Notes: generated by a model from the letters alone, not told the origin. DNA of 45,616 nucleotides from Nitrospirota bacterium (GCA_021789935.1 JAJYIR010000020.1:1-45616); one strand, 5' to 3'; shown: positions 34,046 through 45,353, counted from the first letter of the stretch. A program made the numbers and translations.

Positions 34046-37000
34046 ATGGAGAGGAAGCTGCCGGATAAGACGTTCGAGATGCTGTTTGAAAGCTCCCCCG
34101 ACGCATGCCTGTTGATCGAAAACAACCATTTTATTGACTGCAACCAGGCGGCCGTGCGTATTTTGCATGCCCCTTCCATGGCCCAGGTTTTAAATACTCA
34201 CCCTTCGGCCCTCTCTCCGGAGTTCCAGCCCGACGGCCGCCCGTCCGCCGAAAAGGCCGACGAAATGATAGCTGTGGCCATCAGGAACGGCTCTCACAGG
34301 TTTGAGTGGACACACAAAAGGGCGGATGGGGAAGAGTTCCCGGTAGAGGTGTCCCTTACCTTGATAAGACATGGCGGAAGGGAGATCATTTATACCGTAT
34401 GGCGGGACATAACGGAGAGAAAAAAGGACGAGAAGACCGTCCGGGACTCGTATAACCTCCTCAACAACATAATCAATTTCCTGCCGTATCCCACCTTCAT
34501 AATCGATCATGCCGGGATCGTGATGTTCTGGAACAAGGCCATGGAGGACATGACGCACGTGAAGGCCGGCGAGATCATAGGGCAGGGCAACTATGAATAC
34601 AGCCTTGCGTTCTACGGAGAGAGGCGGCCCATCCTCATAAACCTTGTTTCAAAGGACAAGACGGAGATAGAAAAAAATTACCCGCGCTTAAGACGTGATC
34701 AGGACAATGAGAGGCTGTTCGGGGAAACTGCGCTAATCCCCTTTCTGCAGCGCTATCTGGACGGCTGCGCCTCCGTGCTGCGGAACGAATCGGGAGAGGT
34801 CCTCGGTGCAATAGAGATAGTCCGGGACATCACCGAGGAGAAGAACACCCAGCAGGAGCTGATACGGGCAAGGGAGGAGGCGCTTTCCGCCGCCAGGGTC
34901 AAAAGCGAATTCCTTGCCAATATGAGCCACGAGATCAGGACCCCCATGAACGCTATCATCGGGCTTTCCCATTTACTGGCCAAAACGGAGCTGGACGGCA
35001 AACAACTCGATTACCTGAACAAGGTTCGGGACTCGGCCCAGCACCTGCTAGGCATTATAAACGATATACTCGATTTCTCGAAGATAGAGGCGGGCAAGCT
35101 CACCATGGAGGAGACGGACTTTGACCTGGAAGAGGTGCTCGACCATGTTTCAAACGTGGTGGGGCAGGCAGCCCACAAAAAGGGCCTGGAACTGCTTTTC
35201 AACGTCCAGGAAGGCATACCCGTCTCATTAAGGGGGGACCCCCTGCGGCTTGGACAGATACTGATAAACTTGGCCAATAACGCTATAAAGTTCACCGGAA
35301 GCGGCCATGTTTTGATATCTGTGGAGCTGCGCTCCCGGCGCAGGCAGAAGGGCCGCGAAAGAGGGCATTTCAAATTCTCCGTAAAGGACACCGGCATAGG
35401 CATCACGAAGGAGCAAAAGGCCAGGCTCTTTCAGTCGTTTTCCCAGGCGGACGCCTCGGTTACCCGCAAATACGGGGGGACTGGCCTCGGCCTTGCCATC
35501 TCAAAAAAGATTGCCGGTCTGATGGGGGGCGATTTGGATTTCAGGAGCCGCTACGGCAAGGGAAGCACGTTCTTTTTTACCCTGCCTATTGCCATCAGGC
35601 AGGAATCCGATGGAGATCATTATAAACAGATACCCGATCTAAGGGGATCGAAGGTCCTGATAGTGGACGACCAGGAGGTGTCCCTGGAGGTCCTGTGCTC
35701 GTATATGGAGTCCATGGGATTCAGGGTAACGACGGCCCAATCGGGCCATGAGGCGCTTGGTATACTTGAGAGTTCCCGCAATGAACCATTTAAGACGATC
35801 ATCATGGACTGGAAGATGCCGGGACTGGACGGCTTTGAAACCATATCGATGATGAAAAAAGGCGGCCTGGTAGACTCTTCAAGCATGATAGTGATGGTCT
35901 CTGCTTACAGCGCCGACGAAATAAAGGGCAGGGCCGCACCTCTTGATATAGGGGGATATCTCACCAAGCCCGTGACCCAGTCCAGGCTTTTTGACACGCT
36001 CATGAACATTTACGGAGGCAAGCCCGGAGTGCAGCGGGGCAAGCGCATTGAAAACGCCGGCACGGACGTTCTATTTGAGGGACGCAAGGTCCTGCTCGTG
36101 GAAGACAATGCCATAAACCAGCAGGTGGCCATGGAACTGATGGAAAGCGCCGGACTGAAGGTGGATGCCGCCTCAAACGGGAAAGAGGCCATCGAGATGC
36201 TGGGCAAAGGCCAATACGCATGTGTTCTCATGGACATACAGATGCCTGTGATGGACGGGTTTGAGGCGACCAGGGTGATCCGCGGCATCGACAAATATAA
36301 AGATTTGCCGGTCATAGCCATGACGGCCCATGCCATGGCCGGAGACAGGGAACGGTGCCTTGAAGCGGGCATGAACGATCATACTCCGAAGCCCATCGAC
36401 CCTGAAAAATTCTTCAAGACCCTCCGCCGCTGGCTGGGCGGCAGGCCCAAACCGCCGCGGGCCGGGGGCACTGCGGCTGGCAATCAAACAACGCCTCTCA
36501 ATAAAGAGACGCAAAGCGGGCGCGATTCGGGTTTTTTGCCCGATACCCTGCCCGGGATAAACATAGAGGCCGCCCTGAAGCTTGTGGCGGGAAACAGAAG
36601 ACTGCTGAGAAATATCCTCCTTGAGTTTGCGGATTCCTTCAGGGTAGCGTACAAGGAATTGTCCTTTCTCCTTGAGCAAGACAGGATGGCCGAGGCCTTG
36701 CGTCTTATCCATACCATAAAAGGGACCTCCGGCAACATCGGGGCGCAAGGCCTCCAGCAGGCGGCAATAAGGCTGGAAAAAAACATGAAACAAAACGGAG
36801 ACCGCAAGATAGCGGAAGACATGCGGGCCTTTCATGATGAATTGGCGCTGGTCCTCGGCGTGTCAGGGATTTTATCGCCTGTGGGAATCGGCGCTGCCTC
36901 TGGTCCGGCCTCCGCGCCCTCCGGCCTGTCAAAAGACGAGACGGAAAAATTAAGGCATCTGTTTGAGCAGCTGCAGGACATGATACTGCAAAACAGTTTT

Positions 37001-37171
37001 GAAGCGGCGGACTTTTTTGAAAATATCATGAGCGGCGCCGCTAAGGGATTTTTACCCTTGGCTTCCGAAGAAATGGAGGCGTTGGGCAAGGCGCTGAACA
37101 GTTTCGATTATGAGGGCGCTTTAGGGCCTATGCGGGCGGCGCTTGAAAAACTTGACCCCGGCAAAATTTAG
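34046..37171 (+). CDS. Soluble hybrid sensor histidine kinase (PAS-PAS-HisKA-HATPase-REC-REC-HPt)
   Basis: Complete phosphorelay in one cytosolic chain of about 1041 residues. Two PAS domains (about 8-125 and 130-270) precede the dimerisation helix with phospho-acceptor His295 (NMSHEIRTPMN). The ATP-binding domain follows with its N box, DTGIGI and GGTGLGL. Receiver 1 has Asp588 (MDWKMPGLDG), receiver 2 has Asp730 (MDIQMPVMDG), and the C-terminal HPt domain has His889 (LIHTIKGTSGN). A helical tail of about 100 residues follows. No membrane segment is seen, so the signal is intracellular. I prefer ATG 34046, which has AGAGGGA upstream; ATG 34001 and TTG 33989 are in frame but lack a binding site. 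The diguanylate cyclase gene 63 bases downstream is its likely partner. Confidence 0.93.
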   Translation: MERKLPDKTFEMLFESSPDACLLIENNHFIDCNQAAVRILHAPSMAQVLNTHPSALSPEFQPDGRPSAEKADEMIAVAIRNGSHRFEWTHKRADGEEFPVEVSLTLIRHGGREIIYTVWRDITERKKDEKTVRDSYNLLNNIINFLPYPTFIIDHAGIVMFWNKAMEDMTHVKAGEIIGQGNYEYSLAFYGERRPILINLVSKDKTEIEKNYPRLRRDQDNERLFGETALIPFLQRYLDGCASVLRNESGEVLGAIEIVRDITEEKNTQQELIRAREEALSAARVKSEFLANMSHEIRTPMNAIIGLSHLLAKTELDGKQLDYLNKVRDSAQHLLGIINDILDFSKIEAGKLTMEETDFDLEEVLDHVSNVVGQAAHKKGLELLFNVQEGIPVSLRGDPLRLGQILINLANNAIKFTGSGHVLISVELRSRRRQKGRERGHFKFSVKDTGIGITKEQKARLFQSFSQADASVTRKYGGTGLGLAISKKIAGLMGGDLDFRSRYGKGSTFFFTLPIAIRQESDGDHYKQIPDLRGSKVLIVDDQEVSLEVLCSYMESMGFRVTTAQSGHEALGILESSRNEPFKTIIMDWKMPGLDGFETISMMKKGGLVDSSSMIVMVSAYSADEIKGRAAPLDIGGYLTKPVTQSRLFDTLMNIYGGKPGVQRGKRIENAGTDVLFEGRKVLLVEDNAINQQVAMELMESAGLKVDAASNGKEAIEMLGKGQYACVLMDIQMPVMDGFEATRVIRGIDKYKDLPVIAMTAHAMAGDRERCLEAGMNDHTPKPIDPEKFFKTLRRWLGGRPKPPRAGGTAAGNQTTPLNKETQSGRDSGFLPDTLPGINIEAALKLVAGNRRLLRNILLEFADSFRVAYKELSFLLEQDRMAEALRLIHTIKGTSGNIGAQGLQQAAIRLEKNMKQNGDRKIAEDMRAFHDELALVLGVSGILSPVGIGAASGPASAPSGLSKDETEKLRHLFEQLQDMILQNSFEAADFFENIMSGAAKGFLPLASEEMEALGKALNSFDYEGALGPMRAALEKLDPGKI

Positions 37172-37234
37172 GAAGATGCGGGAAAAAGCCGGGAAGGCCC
37201 CGGGAAGGCGCCCAAAATCGAGGAAGGCAATGTA

Positions 37235-38206
37235 ATGGAAAAAATACTTATTGCGGATGATGTGCCCGCAAATATAAAAATGCTTGGCGAGATGCTCAAA
37301 CGCAAGTATGAGATACTCGTGGCCACAAATGGGGGCAAGGCGCTGAAACTCGCCTGTGAATGTGCTCCGGACCTTGTCCTAATGGATGTCATGATGCCGG
37401 GGATGGACGGTTTCACGGCGTGCGAACGCATGAAGGCGGCGCGGGAGACCGCCGATATCCCCGTCATATTCATAACGGCCAGCAACGAGGATGAGGACAT
37501 CGTGAAGGGCTTTACCTCCGGTGGAGTGGACTATATAACAAAGCCGTTCAATCCGACGGAGCTCCATGCCCGAATAAAGACGCACCTTGAGATAAGGAAC
37601 TCCCGCGAAATCCTGAAACGGTATTCCAGGGATCTGGAGGCGATCAACAACGAACTTCATGAAAAAAACGCCCTCCTGGCCGGGGCTCTGGAAAAGATCA
37701 CACACATGGCGCGCACCGACTGCCTGACAGGCCTCTGGAACAGAAGCCATATGATGGAGAAATGCAGGGAGGAAGAGATCCGGTTCAGAAGGAAAAAAAG
37801 ACCGTTTTGTTTTGCGCTGTGCGACGTGGACAATTTCAAGAAGGTCAACGACACTTACGGCCATGAGTGCGGGGACTATGTGCTGCGCGCCATCTCCGGC
37901 ATTTTAAAGCAGTCCCTGCGGGAACAGGATGTGGCATGCCGCTGGGGAGGAGAAGAGTTCCTTCTGCTTTTGCCGGAGGCGGACATCCCCGGCGTCCTCG
38001 AGGTTGCCTCGCGGGTACGGCAGCGGGTCGCCTGCAGCGGCTTGACTTACAATGATGAGCCCCTCCGGGTAACGATGACCTTCGGTCTGGCCGCTTATGA
38101 ACAGGATGAAGGCATCGACGGCAGCATCAGGAACGCGGACCTTGCCCTGTACGAGGGCAAAAGCGCGGGGCGGGACCGGATCGTTTCCTTTAAAAAGACG
38201 GAATAA
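37235..38206 (+). CDS. Response regulator with GGDEF diguanylate cyclase output
   Basis: PleD/WspR-like protein of 323 residues that should make c-di-GMP when phosphorylated. The receiver has the acidic pair DD (8-9), phospho-Asp51 (MDVMMPGMDG) and Lys103 (ITKPF). A coiled-coil linker (about 112-158) leads to the GGDEF domain with active signature GGEEF (238-242), DVDNFKKVND metal and base contacts, and an inhibitory I-site RxxD (Arg229 to Asp232) five residues before the signature. GAGGAAGG lies before ATG 37235. It ends 8 bases from the convergent atpG stop. Confidence 0.95.
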   Translation: MEKILIADDVPANIKMLGEMLKRKYEILVATNGGKALKLACECAPDLVLMDVMMPGMDGFTACERMKAARETADIPVIFITASNEDEDIVKGFTSGGVDYITKPFNPTELHARIKTHLEIRNSREILKRYSRDLEAINNELHEKNALLAGALEKITHMARTDCLTGLWNRSHMMEKCREEEIRFRRKKRPFCFALCDVDNFKKVNDTYGHECGDYVLRAISGILKQSLREQDVACRWGGEEFLLLLPEADIPGVLEVASRVRQRVACSGLTYNDEPLRVTMTFGLAAYEQDEGIDGSIRNADLALYEGKSAGRDRIVSFKKTE

Positions 38207-38214
38207 AAAATTTT

Positions 38215-39078
38215 CTACGTTTTTTTGTCTGTTTCCCCGCTTTGAAGGATTTCCAGCACCTCTTCGGTGATCTCCTCCTGGCGCACATATTTCTGAAGCG
38301 CTTCGATCCCGGACAACCGCCTGCGCAGGTTTTCTCCCGCCCTTTCCATGCTTTGCAGGCGGTACCAGTTCTCGCTTCTCAGGGACTCCGCGCAGCTCCT
38401 GTAAAGGGTTATGAAGATCAGGTGGTCGATGAGCTTTTCAAATACCCTTCCGGCGTCCATATATAACAACGGGGGATTTTGATTTTTTACCGGAGGGTTG
38501 TCCCCCTGTCCGGTCAGTTCTATGACGGGGGGCAAGACCCGCTCAATAAGGATTTGCGGTCTTCCTCCCGAGATGCCTGTGAAGATAAAGGCGAGCCTGT
38601 AGAACTCCCGCCTGCTGTAGATGTCCATGAGCCGGGAAAGCGCCTCCTCCAGCGCGCCCTGTATGCCGCTTGCGCTTGCAACCGAATCTGCATAATATTC
38701 GGGGACAATCCGCCTGGATTCAAGGGATAATCTCAATTTTCTGCCAATCACGAAAAGCGCGTCGCCTTTCTTTATTTCCCGTAAGACGGCATCGGCCATC
38801 TTTTCATTGAAAAGTCCGCAAAGCCCCTGTGAGGAACCGCAGGCCACAAGTATCCTTCTGCCCTGCCCCGAATATTCTATCTTTCTTGCAATTTTCTGAT
38901 GGTGCGCCACAATGCCGGCCATCGCCTGAAATATGCTTTCTTCGTATTCCCGTACATTGGATACCAGCTCATCGGTTTTCCTTATGGCGATCCCGGCATA
39001 GGCCTTCATGGCGCCCACTATATCTTCGATCATCCTGAAGGCGCTTATCTGTCTGTCAATTTCCGAAGATGTGAGCAT
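38215..39078 (-). CDS. atpG: ATP synthase gamma subunit
   Basis: Central rotor shaft of F1, 287 residues, the last gene of the atp operon. The N-terminal helix (IDRQISAFRMIEDIVGAMKAYAG) and the C-terminal helix (ESLRSENWYRLQSMERAGENL) are the two strands of the coiled coil that turns inside alpha3-beta3. CGSSQGLCGLFN in the middle corresponds to the conserved GLCG motif. The sequence is rather divergent from standard gamma subunits, consistent with an N-ATPase-like complex. It starts 42 bases after atpA. Confidence 0.9.
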   Translation of the reverse strand: MLTSSEIDRQISAFRMIEDIVGAMKAYAGIAIRKTDELVSNVREYEESIFQAMAGIVAHHQKIARKIEYSGQGRRILVACGSSQGLCGLFNEKMADAVLREIKKGDALFVIGRKLRLSLESRRIVPEYYADSVASASGIQGALEEALSRLMDIYSRREFYRLAFIFTGISGGRPQILIERVLPPVIELTGQGDNPPVKNQNPPLLYMDAGRVFEKLIDHLIFITLYRSCAESLRSENWYRLQSMERAGENLRRRLSGIEALQKYVRQEEITEEVLEILQSGETDKKT

Positions 39079-39120
39079 CCGGCGGGCAAGTCCTCCTTTA
39101 AAATTAAAGATGCAAAAGGC

Positions 39121-40653
39121 TCAATTTCCCGTCTGCTTCCCTTGAAGGGCCAGGAATTGATTCACCGCGTCCCGGCCGGCCCGTTCCAGGATGCCTTTGT
39201 CTCTTATTTCCTCCATTACCCAGGGCAGGTCTTTTTTTATCGAGGCCAGGATGTCCTGGCAGGCCTTTTGCGCAAGTTGGGGCTCGAACCCGTCCAGGGC
39301 TCCGGAGGCTATGGCCAGTAGTGTCATCACCTCTTCATCTATTGAAAGGGGGTGAAACCTCGGCTGCTTGAGTATCTCCCGGAGACGCGTCCCGCGTCCC
39401 AGGAGTTTAGCGGTCTCTTCCTCCAGGCGGGCCCCGAATTTTGTGAATACTTCCAATTCAAGGAACCTCGAATAATCTATCTTCAGTCTCTCGGACACTT
39501 CTTTCAACGCCTTCACCTGTGCCTTGCCGCCTATCCTGGACACCGATTTCCCAACGTCCACCGCGGGCCGGAAACCCTTGTCGAAGAGCATTGAATCCAG
39601 GTATACCTGCCCGTCGGTTATGGAGATGAGATTGGTCGGGATATACGAGGAAATGCGCCCCTGCAGTGTTTCGGCGACCGGGAGGGCCGTTATTGAGCCC
39701 CCTCCGTATTGCTGGGCTATTCTGGCCGATCTTTCCAGGAGACGGGCATGAAGGAAGAAGATGTCCCCGGGATAGGCCTCTCTGCCCGGGTGCCTGTTCA
39801 GAAGCAGGCTTAAGGAACGGTATGCCTCCGCGTGTTTGCTCAGGTCGTCCAGGACCAGGAGCACGTCACGCCCCCTGTCCAGGAAGTATTCCGCCAGGGC
39901 CATCGCGCTGTAAGGCGCGATGTACTGCATCCCCAGGGAGTCCGAGGCGTATGCGGCCAGGACGATGGTCCTTGAAAAATCGCCGTAGGCCTTCAACTCA
40001 TCGACTATCTTGAGGATGTGGGTCTTTTTAAGCCCTATGCCCGCGTATATCGAGATGACATCGGAGTTGTTGTTCTTTTTGTTTTTTGCCCTTTTCTGGT
40101 TTATGATGGCATCCACGCAGATGGACGTCTTGCCGGTGGAAGGGTCGCCTATTATCAGCTCCCTTTGCCCCCTCCCGATAGGGAACATAGAATCGATCAC
40201 CTTGATGCCCGTCAGGAGCGGTGTGGAGACATGGTCTCTTTTTATGATGGGCGGGGCCTCCCGTTCTATGGGATACGCAGTTGTATTTGCGGGGTAAGGG
40301 CCGATGCCGCCGGGATTGCCCAGGGCATCGACCACCCGGCCAAGCAGTTCATCCCCGGCGGTTACGGACACAACCCGGCCGGTCTTCCGGACCTCATCGC
40401 CGGCCTTGATTTCTCCTTGTCCGGCAAGAAGCACAACCCCCAGGTTTTCGCTATTCAGGTCGAAAACGATTCCCGTATTGCCGTTTTTAAATTCTACAAG
40501 CTCATATAGCCTTGCCTCGCTCAGGCCGGACACTGCGGCAATCCCGTCACCCGTTGAAAGCACTCTGCCTTCCTCATGCATCCTCAGGGTGAAGCGGACT
40601 TTTCCAGCCTCTTCAGACAGCCTTTCAATAAAAGTGCACCGGGTTTTTTCCAT
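39121..40653 (-). CDS. atpA: ATP synthase alpha subunit
   Basis: Non-catalytic nucleotide-binding subunit of F1, 510 residues. The P-loop is GDPSTGKTS (169-177) in place of the common GDRQTGKTA, a variation seen in divergent ATPases. The arginine-finger segment near LISITDGQVYLDS and the PAVDVGKSVSRIGG stretch are well preserved. Its start is one base after atpF ends, so translation is coupled. Confidence 0.93.
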   Translation of the reverse strand: MEKTRCTFIERLSEEAGKVRFTLRMHEEGRVLSTGDGIAAVSGLSEARLYELVEFKNGNTGIVFDLNSENLGVVLLAGQGEIKAGDEVRKTGRVVSVTAGDELLGRVVDALGNPGGIGPYPANTTAYPIEREAPPIIKRDHVSTPLLTGIKVIDSMFPIGRGQRELIIGDPSTGKTSICVDAIINQKRAKNKKNNNSDVISIYAGIGLKKTHILKIVDELKAYGDFSRTIVLAAYASDSLGMQYIAPYSAMALAEYFLDRGRDVLLVLDDLSKHAEAYRSLSLLLNRHPGREAYPGDIFFLHARLLERSARIAQQYGGGSITALPVAETLQGRISSYIPTNLISITDGQVYLDSMLFDKGFRPAVDVGKSVSRIGGKAQVKALKEVSERLKIDYSRFLELEVFTKFGARLEEETAKLLGRGTRLREILKQPRFHPLSIDEEVMTLLAIASGALDGFEPQLAQKACQDILASIKKDLPWVMEEIRDKGILERAGRDAVNQFLALQGKQTGN

Positions 40654-40654
40654 T

Positions 40655-41419
40655 TCATTGGCCGCCCGGTATTGTCCGGCCCGTTTTCAGCTTCGAGGCA
40701 AAAGCCTCTATCTGGCCCGCCAGGGAAAAATCATAGACCTTGTCGCCAGCCTTTATGCTGACCCCCGCTATAAGGTCCTTGTCCGCAATTTCCCGTGCGG
40801 AAAGGCTGGTGCCCGGGACCATGGACTGGAGTGTCCGCCGAAATTTTTCAAGCTCCGTATCCCCGATCGGCCAGGCAGTCCGGACCTCGAGGTCTATGGA
40901 GGAGGCGGAAGGCCCGTGCGACCCGGAGATGTTTTTTGCTATCGTGCCTGCCTCACTTATCAGGTTTTGCCAGACGCTTTTGTTGAGGGCCTCGCTGGAG
41001 ATGTCCTTAAGGAGGCTGCAGGCCATCGATGTTACGATCTTAACGGACCTGTTTTCCGTCTCTTCTCCGGCCCTTTTTTTCTCAGCCTCGAACAGTGCCC
41101 TTTCTTTTTCGATTATGTCCTTTGCGCTCCCCTGGGCGTCAAGCAGGAGTTTTTTTCTTTCTCCTTCCGCCTCTCGCCTAGATTGTTCAATAAGGTCCGC
41201 TTTCATGACCTGAAGGTTTTTCATTTCCCTTTCCTGGACTTCCTTCATCCGGAGCGCCTCATCCCTGGCCATTTCGGCGTCTTCCAGTATTTTCCGCGAG
41301 ATATCCCTTCTTTTCTCAAGTATCTCCCTTACGGGTTTGTAGAGCAGCCCCTTTAGGATGAAGAGCAGTACGATGAAATTTATTGCCTGGAATGAGAACG
41401 TCCAGAAATCAAACCTCAT
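40655..41419 (-). CDS. atpF: ATP synthase b subunit with delta-like C-terminal region
   Basis: Peripheral stalk subunit of 254 residues, about 90 longer than ordinary b subunits. One N-terminal membrane helix (about 8-24) is followed by a long charged coiled coil (about 27-150). The last 80 residues end in a pattern (DLIAGVSIKAGDKVYDFSL, then a final helix) that resembles the C-terminus of the delta subunit, whose typical form is LIGGxxxxxGdxvxDgS. No separate atpH exists in the locus, so this protein probably does both jobs. The ATG overlaps the atpE stop by 4 bases. Confidence 0.88.
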   Translation of the reverse strand: MRFDFWTFSFQAINFIVLLFILKGLLYKPVREILEKRRDISRKILEDAEMARDEALRMKEVQEREMKNLQVMKADLIEQSRREAEGERKKLLLDAQGSAKDIIEKERALFEAEKKRAGEETENRSVKIVTSMACSLLKDISSEALNKSVWQNLISEAGTIAKNISGSHGPSASSIDLEVRTAWPIGDTELEKFRRTLQSMVPGTSLSAREIADKDLIAGVSIKAGDKVYDFSLAGQIEAFASKLKTGRTIPGGQ

Positions 41420-41679
41420 TTCAGTAAACTGACCAGCGGATTGGCAAACAGGATAATGAGCGCTATCACAAAGGCATATATTGCGATGGATTCTATAAGC
41501 GCCATGCCCACGAAGAGCGTCCTTGATATCTGGGTGGATGCCTCCGGCTGCCTGGCCATGGCGTCAAGGGCCTTCGAAAGGGCTTCTCCCAGCGCCCTGG
41601 CCGGGCCGTATGCGCCGGCGGCGATGGCAAATGCAGCCGCCGCCACCGACGCAATGATGACAAGCGTTAATGGACTCAT
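41416..41679 (-). CDS. atpE: ATP synthase c subunit
   Basis: Rotor ring subunit, 87 residues, two helices joined by the polar loop ARQPEA (42-47). Helix 2 carries the ion-binding Glu63 with Ser64 and Tyr68 (ESIAIY). In helix 1 the residue aligned with the sodium ligand Gln32 of Ilyobacter is Leu30, and an extra Glu32 lies two residues on; the position of Thr67 in Ilyobacter is Ile65. So only part of the sodium site is present and coupling ion cannot be decided. GGAGGAG lies before ATG 41679, giving a strong start. I discard the longer open frame reaching to 41937. Confidence 0.94.
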   Translation of the reverse strand: MSPLTLVIIASVAAAAFAIAAGAYGPARALGEALSKALDAMARQPEASTQISRTLFVGMALIESIAIYAFVIALIILFANPLVSLLK

Positions 41680-41696
41680 TTTAAGCTCCTCCTTCC

Positions 41697-42365
41697 TTAT
41701 GTCTCGTTTTGGGTTCCGCCCGCTATAAAAACAAGCGTCAATACGCCAAAGATGTATGCCTGTATCAGCCCAATGACGATATGAAGCAGGGTAAACGGTA
41801 TGGGCACGAGCAGGCCGGCTACACCCAGTATTATCGCCGCCGTCATCTCGCCGCTTAGCATGTTGCCGAAAAGCCTCACCGCAAGCGCCATTGTTCTTGT
41901 GGTCTCCGCTATGAGGTGAAAGGGCAGCAGCACCCATGAGGGGCTTACATAATGTCTGACGTATCCCTTAAGCCCGCGTGTCTTTATCCCAAAATAATGC
42001 GTCATGGAATATGACAGCGCCGCGAAGGCGAAGGTCGTGTTTATGTCAGCGGTCGGCGTTTTGAGCCCCGGGATGACGCCGGCCAGGTTCGAGACGCCGA
42101 TGAGTATCCACAAGGTCCCGACTACGGGCATTACCAGCCATGGGTCGATATCCGGCAACACCTCTTTTACCATCTTTTCCATGGCTTCCAGGGCCGCCTC
42201 CAGGCCCTCCTGCAGCACCGGGGGTTTAAGCGCCAGGCGCCTTTTTACGAACCAGCAGGCCAGGGTTATAAAGGCCATTACGAGCCAGGTGGTGACGACG
42301 GTCCTGGTGATGATGACAGGCCCCACGCTCATGAGCGGCTCCGGAGAGATAACGATAGTTTTCAT
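41697..42365 (-). CDS. atpB: ATP synthase a subunit
   Basis: Stator channel subunit, 222 residues with about five or six helices. Essential Arg164 lies in MALAVRLFGNMLSGE, the conserved helix facing the c ring. ATG 42365 overlaps the stop of the preceding gene by one base (TGATG). The longer frame to 42554 is a shadow over atpQ. In known N-ATPase operons atpR lies between atpQ and atpB; here there is no room for it. Confidence 0.94.
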   Translation of the reverse strand: MKTIVISPEPLMSVGPVIITRTVVTTWLVMAFITLACWFVKRRLALKPPVLQEGLEAALEAMEKMVKEVLPDIDPWLVMPVVGTLWILIGVSNLAGVIPGLKTPTADINTTFAFAALSYSMTHYFGIKTRGLKGYVRHYVSPSWVLLPFHLIAETTRTMALAVRLFGNMLSGEMTAAIILGVAGLLVPIPFTLLHIVIGLIQAYIFGVLTLVFIAGGTQNET

Positions 42366-42640
42366 CACTGTTTCCTGAAATAGAAAAGCCAGACGTTGTA
42401 AATGCCCGCAGCTGTCCCGATTATAATGAACGTGATAGTCCAGGAGATGCCCGCCTTCATCCTGCCGTCCAGATAGCGTCCGAGATATGCTCCCCCGACC
42501 ACCGGCAGTACGAAGAGCCACCCTCCGACCCCGATTGTATAGGCATAATGCCAAAAAACGGATCTTTCCCTGCGGCCCCTCACGAGCTTCGAGGCCGATT
42601 TCTCTATGGAGTCAGCGAATTTTTCCGTTTTCTTTTGCAT
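42365..42640 (-). CDS. atpQ: AtpQ (ATPase gene 1, AtpI-like) membrane protein
   Basis: A 91-residue protein with two membrane helices (about 30-54 and 66-87) joined by the LGRYLDGR loop, typical of the AtpQ/gene-1 and AtpI-like families that help assemble the c ring. Its place after atpC and before atpB matches N-ATPase operons. The upstream sequence has no Shine-Dalgarno match, so translation may depend on coupling to atpC, which ends 18 bases earlier. Confidence 0.85.
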   Translation of the reverse strand: MQKKTEKFADSIEKSASKLVRGRRERSVFWHYAYTIGVGGWLFVLPVVGGAYLGRYLDGRMKAGISWTITFIIIGTAAGIYNVWLFYFRKQ

Positions 42641-42658
42641 TATTGGGGGGAAACCATG

Positions 42659-44795
<2,137 letters not shown>

Positions 44796-45353
44796 ATGAA
44801 AAAAGTCTTGATCGGTCTGTCTGTTATCTTCGCGTTACTGGCTGCCGTCCCCTATAGCTCCTATGCGGCTCCGGATATTTCATGGGGCGGTCCTTTCGGT
44901 GCCAATGGGGCTTCGGGTTGTAACTGCGGGCAAGGCGGCATGCAGCACGGGCGCATGATGAAGTTTCAGGCGCGGCGGCAGATGATGTGGGAAAAAACCC
45001 TTGGTTTGAGCAAACAGCAGGAGGAAGCGATAAGGCAGATAAGGACCAGCACTCTGAAAGAGACCATCAGAAAGCGGGCGGATGTCGAGATAGCAAGGGT
45101 GGACCTGATGTCCATGCTCAGGAAAGACCATGTGGATATGTCAGCGGTTGAGGTGAAGCTCAAGCAGATCGCCTCTCTTCAAACGGACCTCCGGCTGGCC
45201 CGGATAAAGGCCTTTGAGGGCATCAAATCAGAGCTGGCACCGCAGCAGCGCACGAAACTCAGAGAAAATCTGAGGGGCCTCTGGATGCACAAGGGGGGCA
45301 CTGGCATGAACGGCTGCAATAAGGGAAAAGGTTTTTTTCACAACAAGGACTAG
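44796..45353 (+). CDS. Spy/CpxP-like periplasmic protein
   Basis: Secreted helical protein of 185 residues. A clear signal peptide (1-24, cut after SSYAA-type residues) precedes a Gly-rich segment with the Cys pair GCNCG and several Met and His residues. Three or four amphipathic helices follow, with an LTxxQ-like repeat (LGLSKQQEEAIRQIR and ELAPQQRTKLREN). The pattern fits Spy/CpxP/CnrX-type chaperone or metal-sensor proteins. The tail GCNKGKGFFHNKD adds a further Cys and His. AAAGGAGG lies seven bases before ATG 44796. Function in envelope stress or metal response is inferred from family only. Confidence 0.85.
   Translation: MKKVLIGLSVIFALLAAVPYSSYAAPDISWGGPFGANGASGCNCGQGGMQHGRMMKFQARRQMMWEKTLGLSKQQEEAIRQIRTSTLKETIRKRADVEIARVDLMSMLRKDHVDMSAVEVKLKQIASLQTDLRLARIKAFEGIKSELAPQQRTKLRENLRGLWMHKGGTGMNGCNKGKGFFHNKD

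Noticed and set aside
41680-41937. Long N-terminal extension of the c-subunit frame
   Set aside because: It is a shadow of atpB; ATG 41679 has GGAGGAG in place and gives a normal 87-residue c subunit.
42365-42554. N-terminal extension of the a-subunit frame, possibly a hidden atpR
   Set aside because: The extension is hydrophilic, overlaps atpQ in another frame and has no helix pair; the a subunit begins naturally at ATG 42365.
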